DNA from: Flavobacteriaceae bacterium
GTDB taxonomy: Bacteria; Bacteroidota; Bacteroidia; Flavobacteriales; Flavobacteriaceae
DNA: 64,000 bases
Assembly (NCBI GenBank): GCA_024763245.1
Contig: JANTFW010000001.1
Span: forward strand, 29,888 to 93,887
Direction of reading: 5' to 3'
Shown here: piece after piece, positions 47,121 through 55,308 of the stretch
How the letters are laid out: each line of letters opens with the position of its first letter
Position numbering within the stretch: the stretch's first letter is position 1
The notes under the pieces: generated by a model
Told to the model about the DNA's origin: nothing
The model's database searches: none
Seen by the model: the letters and a program-made list of their open reading frames with translations, nothing else
Made by a program: the position numbers and the translations under genes

Positions 47121-47674
47121 TTATTACTTTTTATTTGTTTAAAAATTCTATCTAAACTTATTTTTCCCGGGCCAAAAGCTAATAACAATAAAGCTAGGAT
47201 AATATAGATTACAGGAAACTCAATCCCATTATTCAGGATGACTAAACTCCCTTTCTCAGTTATCCAATCATAGTTGGCATTTTCAATCAAAATATCTTTG
47301 GCTTTTCCTATTCTCTCGGCAATATCAACATGCTCTGAAGAGGCAATCGCTAACCAGCCATTATCCATATGGACTGTTAATATAGCCACTAACAAAATGA
47401 TAATTAAAGGAAGAGAAATCATCTCTGTAGCCAAACCTAGGATTAGCAATACCAAACCCAATAATTCGGTTCCGGTGGCTAAATAAGCACTAAATGTTGG
47501 CATTGGTATTCGTAAAAATTTAAACCATTCTGCTGTGCCAGAAATATTTTTGGCTTTCATCATTGCAGGTCCGAAAAACCCAATAGCAAGAAGGGCTCTA
47601 ACACCTAAAAGAGCTACATCAGGTGTGTATTTTTTAACAAATGTAATATAGGATTTGGTTATTTTGTTTAACAT
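47117..47674 (-). CDS. DoxX-family membrane protein, first of a tandem pair (HvfX-like)
   Basis: 185 aa, four membrane helices. Shares long identical stretches with the next gene (SLPLII, NGWLAIASSE versus HGWLAIASSE, EFPVIYI), indicating a duplication. The AYLATGTELLGLVLLILGLA segment is DoxX-like. It lies 125 bp after the Cys-repeat peptide gene, with a hairpin between. Two DoxX copies may form a heteromer (inference). Confidence 0.85.
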   Translation of the reverse strand: MLNKITKSYITFVKKYTPDVALLGVRALLAIGFFGPAMMKAKNISGTAEWFKFLRIPMPTFSAYLATGTELLGLVLLILGLATEMISLPLIIILLVAILTVHMDNGWLAIASSEHVDIAERIGKAKDILIENANYDWITEKGSLVILNNGIEFPVIYIILALLLLAFGPGKISLDRIFKQIKSNK

Positions 47675-47734
47675 AACGCATAAGGTGAATTAGTTGTATA
47701 AGAGTATTTGTTTGCCAATAAGAGAATTGAAGAG

Positions 47735-47759
47735 AAAAGCGGGATAGCAATATCCCGCT
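47735..47759 (-). terminator. Hairpin between the Cys-peptide gene and the DoxX pair
   Basis: Perfect 9-bp stem AGCGGGATA/TATCCCGCT (47738-47759) with a 4-nt loop; minus-strand reading is followed by only four T, then CTCTTC. Likely a leaky terminator or a processing site that keeps DoxX expression below that of the peptide. Confidence 0.55.
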
Positions 47760-47799
47760 ATTCAAAAATAAATAGTTAGTAGTGACTATTTATATACTA

Positions 47800-48222
47800 T
47801 TAGGCACCGCCACATTTTCCGGCACCACACTTGCTTTCTGAGGATTTAGCTTCTTTTTTAGCTTCTTCTTTTTTAGCATCTCCACCACATTTTCCTTCAC
47901 CACATTTACTTTCGGAAGACTCAGCGTCTTTCTTTTCGTCAGCTTTTTTTGCATCTCCACCACATTTTCCGGCGCCACATTTACTTCCAGAAGACTTAGC
48001 ATCTTTCTTCTCGTCAGCTTTTTTTGCATCTCCACCACATTTGCTATCTGCTAAAAAAGCAAACGAAGCTTGAGGGTTCTCTAAAGAAACTGTAGATGCT
48101 GTATTTAAGTTATCAGCAATAGAATCGTCGTTGTTAGATTGTAAACTAAGTAACGTAAAGGCTCCTATTAAAAAGGATGCAATAAGTATACTTGCTTTTT
48201 TACTACTGTTTTTTGCACTCAT
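47800..48222 (-). CDS. Secreted Cys-repeat peptide resembling HvfA/BufA metallophore precursors
   Basis: 140 aa. Hydrophobic N-terminal signal (residues 10-27), a spacer ending NPQASFAFLAD, then repeats of about 25 residues made of SKCGxGKCGGDAKK and an acidic/basic linker. Cysteines sit at 62, 82, 87, 107, 112, 132 and 137; one copy has the canonical EGKCG, two have AGKCG. EGKCG cysteines in HvfA/BufA are turned into oxazolone/thioamide groups by MNIO (DUF692) enzymes and bind copper. No MNIO or partner gene is adjacent. It could instead be an unmodified Cys metal-binding protein. An ECF-like promoter precedes it. Confidence 0.78.
   Translation of the reverse strand: MSAKNSSKKASILIASFLIGAFTLLSLQSNNDDSIADNLNTASTVSLENPQASFAFLADSKCGGDAKKADEKKDAKSSGSKCGAGKCGGDAKKADEKKDAESSESKCGEGKCGGDAKKEEAKKEAKSSESKCGAGKCGGA
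47803..48045 (-). repeat. 75-bp degenerate tandem repeats in the Cys-peptide gene
   Basis: About three units of 25 codons encode SKCGxGKCGGDAKK plus a charged linker. The units are very similar at base level, which creates false frames on both strands. Confidence 0.85.
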
Positions 48223-48268
48223 AATGTAAGGTTTTAAAATTAATAAATTTGAATTTGTTACCAGTTTA

Positions 48269-48293
48269 GACGTAACAAAATCATTCCCTTACA
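48269..48293 (-). promoter_or_regulatory. Candidate ECF sigma promoter of the Cys-peptide gene
   Basis: On the minus strand TGTAAG (48288-48293), 15-nt spacer, CGTC (48269-48272). CGTC is a common ECF -10 core. The -35 like part overlaps the stop codon of the anti-sigma gene. The ATG at 48222 is about 45 nt downstream. Similarity is by eye only. Confidence 0.4.
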
Positions 48294-48549
48294 AATTATT
48301 TTTTATTTTTTCTTTCATCTGTTTTTTTTCGGAACTGGAAAGATGCTTTTCTTTTTGTGATAACTCTACTGCTTTAATCTTTAACAGCTTAGTAAGCACT
48401 TCATTTTGTTCCGGATAAACTCTACAATTTTTACAGACCAATAAATGGTAGCTCAATTTTAATCGCTCCCAAAAACTAGCTTCCTTATATTGCTTTTTAT
48501 CACAAATTAAGGTTGCATCATCGCATTTTATAAAGAAATTATTCTTCAT
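48289..48549 (-). CDS. Soluble zinc-type anti-sigma factor (ZAS-like)
   Basis: 86 aa, no membrane span. It has the ZAS metal motif HLLVCKNC (H-x3-C-x2-C) near residues 35-42 and further Cys at 9 and 16, then a Lys/Glu-rich helical tail. It follows the ECF sigma gene by six bases, as expected of a cognate anti-sigma factor. Metal or redox release of the sigma factor is a reasonable inference. Confidence 0.75.
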   Translation of the reverse strand: MKNNFFIKCDDATLICDKKQYKEASFWERLKLSYHLLVCKNCRVYPEQNEVLTKLLKIKAVELSQKEKHLSSSEKKQMKEKIKNNL

Positions 48550-48555
48550 TATTTT

Positions 48556-49122
48556 TTATTTATTAAACCAATTATCCTCCAAACATTTTCTCAACTGGGT
48601 ACGGGCACGGTGAATAATCACCCACAGATTAGACGAACTAATTTCCAATTCCTTACAAATTTCTTCTGTGTCGAAATCCTGTAGGGTCCTCATTTTAAAA
48701 ACCATAGCATATTTTTCAGGAAGATAGTCAATACATAAATCAATAACAAGCCTTAATTCTTCAGATTCTATAGTATCCAGTGTGTCACTTTCCCATGTTT
48801 GGGGAACACATTCTTCGAGCCATTTTCCTTTATTTTCGCCAGATTCATAAAAACTCATCTTTACCTCTGCACGCCCTTTTTTAGAATTGATTTTTCTGTA
48901 ATAATCTACTATTTTACGTTTTAAGATGGAAATAAGCCAAGTTCGTTCATTGGCCTTCCCTTGAAAATTATCCATTGCTTTTAGGGCAGATAAAAAAGTA
49001 TCCTGAACCAAATCTTTTGATTTCTCGGAATCGCTAATTCTACTAAGTGTATATTGATACAGATAATCTGAGTGTAAATCTATCCACTTATTGGGATTCA
49101 GCTTATGTTTGCTTATCGTCAT
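48556..49122 (-). CDS. ECF-type RNA polymerase sigma factor
   Basis: 188 aa. Region 2 is visible as DLVQDTFLSALKAMDNFQGK and TWLISILKRKIVDYYRK; region 4 as LPEKYAMVFKMRTLQDFDTE and SNLWVIIHRARTQLRKCL. The protein ends with CLEDNWF, a feature I associate with one ECF subgroup. First gene of the minus-strand cluster. The 49123-49375 gap before it has no other gene; a TACTTTTG box at 49324-49331 faces the patatin gene. Confidence 0.92.
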   Translation of the reverse strand: MTISKHKLNPNKWIDLHSDYLYQYTLSRISDSEKSKDLVQDTFLSALKAMDNFQGKANERTWLISILKRKIVDYYRKINSKKGRAEVKMSFYESGENKGKWLEECVPQTWESDTLDTIESEELRLVIDLCIDYLPEKYAMVFKMRTLQDFDTEEICKELEISSSNLWVIIHRARTQLRKCLEDNWFNK

Positions 49123-49375
49123 TATATAAATTTAATAAAATCTGTAAGTTTTATGATTCATATGTGTCTATTACTCCGTAAACGGCTCAAATTTAAGAAT
49201 TTTATTGTCGATTTGGGGAAATTGAGAAACAAAGTAGCTATAAATGTTTGTATTGATTTGATTCAATACTATACTAATAAAATAAACCTCTAAAAATCCC
49301 AATTAAAAACTAGTAAATAGTAGTACTTTTGATATTAGAAAAACAGAAAGAATAACCCATAAAAAAATAACAATA

Positions 49376-50296
49376 ATGAAAGCATTAGTAATATCAGGCG
49401 GCGGTAGTAAAGGAGCTTTTGGTGGAGGGATTGCTGAATATTTAATGATTACACAAGGGAAAAAATATGATCTATTTGTTGGTAGTTCTGTGGGAAGCCT
49501 TTTGATTAGCCAATTAGCGATCAATAACATTCCCTATTTAAAAAAATTCTTTACCACGGTTAGGAATAGAGATGTCTACAACATTTTTCCTTTTTCTGTC
49601 ATTAAGAAAAAAGGAAATATAACTACAAAAATTAATCATTTTAACACCTTACGATCCTTTTTAAAAGGTTGTGATACCTTTGGTCAAAGTAAAAATTTGA
49701 GAAAGCTTATTGCAAAAACACATTCTATCGAAGATTTTAATATCCTAAAAGAAAATGCAGATGTTGTCTTTACCGTATCTAATTTGACCACACAAACGGT
49801 CGAATATAAACATGCAAAAGACTGTAGTTATGAAGATTATTGCGATTGGATGTGGGCATCGGCCAACTATGTCCCTTTTATGAGCCTGCTCAAAAAGAAC
49901 AATTGCCAATATGCCGATGGGGGGTTTGGTAGTTTTATTCCGGTTCGATATGCCATTGAACAAGGAGCTACAGAAATTGATGTTATTGTTTTAGATAAAG
50001 AATTACACGATGATAAACTTGACATCTTAGAAAACCCGTTTGAATCTTTAATGGGGGTTTTTCGATTTATGTCTAACCAAATTGGTTTTAAAGATATGCT
50101 TATTGCCAAGTTAAAAGGGCATCAATCGCACGTAGATATCAGAATGTGGTATGCTCCTGAAGATCTTACGGACAACCCACTTTATTTCAACCAAAAACTA
50201 ATGAAAAAATGGTGGGAGCAAGGCTATGAATACGCAAAAAACACACAACCAAAATGCCATTGTTTTACTCCGGATGGAGATATAATAGATCGTTAA
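49376..50296 (+). CDS. Patatin-like phospholipase
   Basis: 306 aa, cytoplasmic (no signal). Oxyanion loop SGGGSKGAFGGGI (residues 7-19), nucleophile in VGSSVGSLL (GxSxG) and catalytic Asp in YADGGFGSF (DGG). The family hydrolyses acyl esters of lipids. No outer-membrane domain is attached, unlike PlpD. A TACTTTTG box is at 49324-49331. Confidence 0.9.
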   Translation: MKALVISGGGSKGAFGGGIAEYLMITQGKKYDLFVGSSVGSLLISQLAINNIPYLKKFFTTVRNRDVYNIFPFSVIKKKGNITTKINHFNTLRSFLKGCDTFGQSKNLRKLIAKTHSIEDFNILKENADVVFTVSNLTTQTVEYKHAKDCSYEDYCDWMWASANYVPFMSLLKKNNCQYADGGFGSFIPVRYAIEQGATEIDVIVLDKELHDDKLDILENPFESLMGVFRFMSNQIGFKDMLIAKLKGHQSHVDIRMWYAPEDLTDNPLYFNQKLMKKWWEQGYEYAKNTQPKCHCFTPDGDIIDR

Positions 50297-50310
50297 AAAA
50301 AACAAACGAT

Positions 50311-50795
50311 ATGGCAAACAGACAGCATCATTACAGCAAACAACTCTGTACATCAAAGAATGACTTACCTAAAGTGGTAATTATTGAGGGTGGTTTTGCC
50401 GGAATCAGTTTGATAAAAAATTTGAGCAAACACCCCGTTCAAATAATTTTACTAGATAAACACAATTACCATCAATTTCAGCCTCTTCTGTTGCTATTCA
50501 ACAAGGAATTACACTAGCTACCAATATTTCTTCACTAATTAGTGGCAAAACATTTAGAGCCCCTTTTAGCTATAACATCAAGGCTATGGCTACTATTGGT
50601 GAAAATTGCTGTTGCTGATTTAAATATAGCCTTTTGGATGGGCGAATCGGTTGGTTACTCTAATCTTTTGTCCACCTTATCTCTATAACCGGCTTCTGAA
50701 ATAAATTTAGGGCGGGATTAAACTGGATTACAAAATACTTTTCGTATGAAAAAGCCAATCAATTAATCATCAGGAAATATAAACGGGTGGGTTAA
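50311..50795 (+). pseudogene. Decayed type II NADH dehydrogenase (NDH-2) with internal deletion
   Basis: The ATG at 50311 begins an NDH-2 N-terminus (KVVIIEGGFAGISLIKNL ... LLDKHNYHQFQPL), but the rest of the FAD/NAD domain is missing. A change of frame near 50490 resumes at the C-terminal part: VAIQQGITLATNISSLISGK, then frameshifts and stops through MATIGEN, AVADL, SFVHLISITGF and LNWITKYFSYEKANQLIIRK. The remains are about 160 codons out of some 430. The GGG of the FAD loop is EGG. It ends over the ackA stop. The function must be supplied elsewhere or is lost. Confidence 0.88.
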
Positions 50796-51976
50796 TCAAT
50801 AAGCGAATAAGTCTGTTCTGCAATTTCTAATTCTTCGTTGGTAGGAATGACCAAAATTTGAACTTTAGATGAATTGGATTGTAAGGTTCTAAAGGCCTTA
50901 GAGCGTTCTTTATTTTTTTCCAAATCTAACTCAATTCCCAAATAGTCCATGTCCGTACAAACCCTTTCTCGAATTACATCGGAGTTTTCCCCAATACCAG
51001 CAGTAAATATTATAGCATCTATACCATTCATAGCAGCAACATAGGCGCCTATATATTTTTTTATCCGATACGTATTCATTTCTAAGGCTAAAGAAGCCAT
51101 TCTATCACCACCGGAAGCTGCTTTTTCAATATCACGTAAATCACTCATTCCGGTTAAACCCAACATACCACTTTTCTTTTGCAAGAGGTTACTAACCTCT
51201 GCCGTAGTATATCCCAATTTATCAATCAAATACAAAACGACTGATTGATCAATATCACCACTTCTAGACCCCATAATCAACCCATTCATCGGACCAAAGC
51301 CCAAACTGTGATCAACACTTTTTCCATCTTCTATAGCGGTCATACTACATCCATTTCCCAGATGAATACTAATAATCTTAGTATGTGATTTTCCCAAATA
51401 AGCTATGGCCTTTTTACTGACATACTGATGGCTTGTACCGTGAAAACCATAGACTCTAATATGTTCTTTTGTATAAAAGTGTTCCGGAATAGCATATCGA
51501 TATGCTTTTTCGGGAATACTTTGATGAAAAGCGGTATCAAACACAGCTACTTGTTTTGCTTTAGAGAAAACCTTTTCGGCTACTTCAATTCCCAATAAGT
51601 TAGGAGGATTATGAAGTGGTGCTAGGCTAAATAAGGACTTAATTACATCTTTAACTTCTTGGTTAATTAAAGTGGTACGCGTAAAAACACTCCCGCCGTG
51701 TACAACACGATGTCCTACAGCATCAATATCATCGGTGCTACGAATAACCCCTTGAGTAGGATCTAACAATAGAGAAGCAATGGCTTTAAGTCCTACTTGA
51801 TGATTGGGAATAGCCACTACTTTATCGATATTAAAATCTTTAGATTGATAATGTATTTCAGCATTATCAAATCCTATACGTTCTACCAAGCCTTTACAGA
51901 GCACTTTAGTATCAGGTAAAGCAAGTAATTGGTATTTTATGGATGAGCTCCCTGAGTTGATAACGAGTATTTTCAT
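50792..51976 (-). CDS. ackA: Acetate kinase
   Basis: 394 aa. Makes ATP from acetyl phosphate or the reverse. N-terminal VINSGSSSIKYQLL, GHRVVHGG near residue 84, FDTAFHQSIPEKAYRYAIP, HLGNGCSMTAIEDGKSVDHSLG (written here in parts of the family signature) and FTAGIGENS. Lies 13 bp after pta as a standard pair. Confidence 0.97.
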   Translation of the reverse strand: MKILVINSGSSSIKYQLLALPDTKVLCKGLVERIGFDNAEIHYQSKDFNIDKVVAIPNHQVGLKAIASLLLDPTQGVIRSTDDIDAVGHRVVHGGSVFTRTTLINQEVKDVIKSLFSLAPLHNPPNLLGIEVAEKVFSKAKQVAVFDTAFHQSIPEKAYRYAIPEHFYTKEHIRVYGFHGTSHQYVSKKAIAYLGKSHTKIISIHLGNGCSMTAIEDGKSVDHSLGFGPMNGLIMGSRSGDIDQSVVLYLIDKLGYTTAEVSNLLQKKSGMLGLTGMSDLRDIEKAASGGDRMASLALEMNTYRIKKYIGAYVAAMNGIDAIIFTAGIGENSDVIRERVCTDMDYLGIELDLEKNKERSKAFRTLQSNSSKVQILVIPTNEELEIAEQTYSLID

Positions 51977-51989
51977 CTTTTTTGAGTAT

Positions 51990-54086
51990 TTATAATCCTT
52001 CTGCTTGAATAGCTGTAATAATAACGGTATTAAAAATATCGTCTACTGTGCAACCACGACTCAAATCATTAACCGGTTTATTGAGTCCTTGTAACATAGG
52101 ACCAATTGCCAATGCTCCGGTTTCGCGTTGTACCGCTTTATAGGTATTGTTACCGGTATTCAAGTCCGGAAAAATAAGAACACTGGCTTGTCCCGCCACT
52201 TCAGAATTGGGCATTTTACTCTTACCCACAATAGGATCAACCGCTGCATCATATTGTATAGGTCCTTCCACTCTAATATCAGGTCGAAGTTTTTTGACTA
52301 TTTCAGTAGCTGTTCGTACACGTTCTACATCTTCACCAATACCCGAAGTTCCAGAAGAATAGGAAAGCATAGCTACTTTAGGCTCAATACCAAATGCCTT
52401 AGTAGAATCGGCAGAAGATATGGCAATCTCTGCCAGTTGTTCGGAGGTAGGATTTGGATTAATCGCACAATCTCCAAACACCGAAACTCTATCGTCTAAA
52501 CACATAAAGAATATGGAAGAGACCACACTAACCCCGGGTTTGGTTTTAATAAATTGAAGTGCCGGAAGAATAGTATGCTGGGTAGTATGTGCTGCTCCGG
52601 AAACCATCCCATCGGCATGACCTTTGTACACCATCATCGTACCAAAATAGGAAACATCCGACATCTTATCTTTGGCAATAGCACAATTAATATTTTTATG
52701 TTTTCTCAATTCGTAAAACGTATCAACATACTCTTTAAAGTGAGGGGAGGCCTCTGGACGTACAATGTTTACTTTATCTAAATCGAAATGCAAACCCAAC
52801 TGTACTACTTTTTTTTGAATTTTCTCTTTATCTCCAAGAATTGTCAAATTCACCACATCTTGATTGACCAATCGGGCAGCGGCTCTAAGAATTCTATCAT
52901 CATTACCTTCGGGAAGTACAATGTGCTTTTTATGTTCTTTAGCGCGCTTTAATAAATTGTATTGGAACATTCTCGGAGTAATCCCTTTTGTTTGAAAAGT
53001 AATCAACGCATTAGACAATTTATCAACAGCCACATAGTCTTCGAAGGTTTTAATAGATAACTGGATCTTTGCCTTGTTTTCGGCATAAATTTGTGGCTGA
53101 ATATTGCCAACGGCATTGGCGACTACATAGGTATCTCTTTGTGCAGATAGAATGGGTATCCGTTGCATCAATCCTTCAATAAGTTTCATAACGGAATCTT
53201 CAGGTTTAAGTCCTCCTGTTAGTACGATTCCTGAAATTTTAGGATAATTATTTGACATATTGGCTTGCAAAGCTCCAAGAATAAGGTCTGCCCTATCACC
53301 CGGCATTACGATAAGGGTATTTTCTTTAAGTCGTGCCAAATAATTCCTTAACTGCATAGCCCCAACCAAAAAATGAGCCGCCTGGTTATTGAGGCACTCC
53401 TCTTTTCCAAATAAAATTTCAGCATTTAGCTCATTGACAACCTCTTTAATAGTTGGGTTTCCCAATGACTCAATAATCGGGATAGCGTCTACGATAATTT
53501 TTTTGGGTAAGCTCTTTTGCAATTCGTTTTTGACCCAACCCAAATTTTTGGGTTGCACTTTATTGGCAACAACCGAAAGTACTTGTACTTCATTTCTTTC
53601 AAAAAGATCATAGGCTGCTAATAAATTGTTTACAAAATCATCCATGGATTTATGCAAACCGCTTTCAATAATAATAGCCGGTATACCTAAATTTTTGGCA
53701 ATTGTGGTATTGATTTCAAGTTCAGTTGCAGTTCCTTCGCCCGAAAAATCTGTTCCTTCAACTAAGATAAAATCGTATTTCTCTTCTAGTGCCTTGTATT
53801 TTTCTATAACTGTATCTAATACCTCATCTATCTTTCCCTTATTCATTCGTTCTAAGAGATCACTTTTGGTATAAGCATATACCTCATTATAAGCAATATC
53901 CAAATCAAAATGCGATAGCATTGTATTAATATGATTATCATAAGCTTTTGAGCCTAAATCACTAATAATAGGCTTGTAATAACCCACTTTAGCCACCTTG
54001 CCTAAGAGCATCCGCATCAAGCCAATACTCACTATTGATTTACCACTTCCGGGCTCCATGGTTGCTATATAAACTGCTTTACTCAT
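51990..54086 (-). CDS. pta: Phosphate acetyltransferase (long form)
   Basis: 698 aa from the ATG at 54086; an upstream in-frame ATG at 54122 would lie over the TACCTTTG promoter box (54106-54113) and is unlikely. Three parts: N-terminal AAA/BioD-like domain (ATMEPGSGKSIVSIGL), DRTGG domain (about 215-325) and the C-terminal Pta catalytic domain (about 370-698, MSYSSGTSGIGEDVERVRTA region and DLNTGNNTYKAVQRE). Converts acetyl-CoA and phosphate to acetyl phosphate. Confidence 0.95.
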   Translation of the reverse strand: MSKAVYIATMEPGSGKSIVSIGLMRMLLGKVAKVGYYKPIISDLGSKAYDNHINTMLSHFDLDIAYNEVYAYTKSDLLERMNKGKIDEVLDTVIEKYKALEEKYDFILVEGTDFSGEGTATELEINTTIAKNLGIPAIIIESGLHKSMDDFVNNLLAAYDLFERNEVQVLSVVANKVQPKNLGWVKNELQKSLPKKIIVDAIPIIESLGNPTIKEVVNELNAEILFGKEECLNNQAAHFLVGAMQLRNYLARLKENTLIVMPGDRADLILGALQANMSNNYPKISGIVLTGGLKPEDSVMKLIEGLMQRIPILSAQRDTYVVANAVGNIQPQIYAENKAKIQLSIKTFEDYVAVDKLSNALITFQTKGITPRMFQYNLLKRAKEHKKHIVLPEGNDDRILRAAARLVNQDVVNLTILGDKEKIQKKVVQLGLHFDLDKVNIVRPEASPHFKEYVDTFYELRKHKNINCAIAKDKMSDVSYFGTMMVYKGHADGMVSGAAHTTQHTILPALQFIKTKPGVSVVSSIFFMCLDDRVSVFGDCAINPNPTSEQLAEIAISSADSTKAFGIEPKVAMLSYSSGTSGIGEDVERVRTATEIVKKLRPDIRVEGPIQYDAAVDPIVGKSKMPNSEVAGQASVLIFPDLNTGNNTYKAVQRETGALAIGPMLQGLNKPVNDLSRGCTVDDIFNTVIITAIQAEGL

Positions 54087-54274
54087 CTTTGCTTTAATTA
54101 GGTTACAAAGGTACATATTCAAATAGTAAAATAGGGTCGAGGTAAAAGAAAAATTCTTTTTATTTAATACCTAACAATAGATAAGAATCTTCTCTTTTAT
54201 TTTATTAAAATATGACTAATTTCATATTATTATAAAGTAAGTTCTACTATTTTTGCATTGTTAAAAATTAAATC

Positions 54275-55270
54275 ATGGCAAACTTAGAAACACAATACGC
54301 AGGCTTAACATTAAAAAACCCCTTAATTGTTGGAAGTAGCAGTTTAACATCTAATGCTGTTAATCTAAAAAAATTAGAAAAACATGGTGCTGCAGCTGTA
54401 GTGTTAAAATCTATTTTTGAAGAAGAGATACTACACGAATATCAAGATATTATAGCTACATCAGAGGCAAAGGGTGAACACGATCACAACTTAGATTATT
54501 TTGATTATAAAATTAAGGAAGATAACATCAATGAGTATATTGCATTGATAAAAAGTGCTAAAAAAGAATTGAGCATCCCTGTTATTGCCAGTGTTAATTG
54601 TGTGTCATCTCATGAATGGTTCTATTTTTTAAATAAAATAGAACAAGCAGGTGCAGATGCCGTTGAACTTAATATCTTCTATTTTCCGGCAGATTTTAAT
54701 AACTCCAGTAAAAAAATTGAAAAAAAATACCTAAAGATTATCGAAAAAGCAAAAGAAACTGTTTCTATTCCTGTCATTGTAAAGATGAGTCCCTATTTTA
54801 CTAATCTAGGAGCTATGATAGGTAAAGTTTCTAAAAAAGGGGCTGATGCTGTTGCCCTATTTAATCGTTTTTACAAACCGGATATTGATCTTGAAAAGAA
54901 AGAAATTACAACTGCTGATATTTTCAGTACGCCACAAGAATATGTTATCCCACTACAATGGGTTGCCCTTATGAAGGATCGTATTGATACTGATTTAGCT
55001 GCTTCAACAGGAATTCACGATGGAACATCCTTTGTCAAATTACTCATGGCGGGGGCTAATGTAAATTATATCGTATCCAGTGTTTTTAAAAATGGCCCTA
55101 AAGTCATTGGTGAAATCTTAGATTACCTCAACAACTATCTCGACGAGAACAACTATCAATCCGTAGACGAAATTAGAGGACTATTAAGTCAAGGAAATAT
55201 TAAAAATCCAAAGGTCTATGAAAGAGCTCAATTTATGAAGTATTTCTCGGATAGAAAAGATATTATTTAA
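54275..55270 (+). CDS. Dihydroorotate dehydrogenase-like flavoprotein
   Basis: 331 aa TIM barrel with KNPLIVGSSSLT at the start, FMN-binding VIVKMSPYFTN and ASTGIHDG. True DHODs have NxSCPN after the VEL strand; here it is ELNIFYFPADFN, so the usual catalytic loop is absent. Probably not PyrD itself; the substrate is unknown. A TATTTTTG box is at 54248-54255. The upstream gap 54087-54274 holds only promoters. Confidence 0.82.
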   Translation: MANLETQYAGLTLKNPLIVGSSSLTSNAVNLKKLEKHGAAAVVLKSIFEEEILHEYQDIIATSEAKGEHDHNLDYFDYKIKEDNINEYIALIKSAKKELSIPVIASVNCVSSHEWFYFLNKIEQAGADAVELNIFYFPADFNNSSKKIEKKYLKIIEKAKETVSIPVIVKMSPYFTNLGAMIGKVSKKGADAVALFNRFYKPDIDLEKKEITTADIFSTPQEYVIPLQWVALMKDRIDTDLAASTGIHDGTSFVKLLMAGANVNYIVSSVFKNGPKVIGEILDYLNNYLDENNYQSVDEIRGLLSQGNIKNPKVYERAQFMKYFSDRKDII

Positions 55271-55308
55271 TAGTAGAAAATACCATTAGTAAAGATTTTA
55301 AATCTTAT

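Noticed and set aside
47790..48073. Other frames across the Cys-peptide repeats on both strands
   Set aside because: Products of the 75-bp repeat; only the frame with signal sequence and KCGG motifs makes sense.
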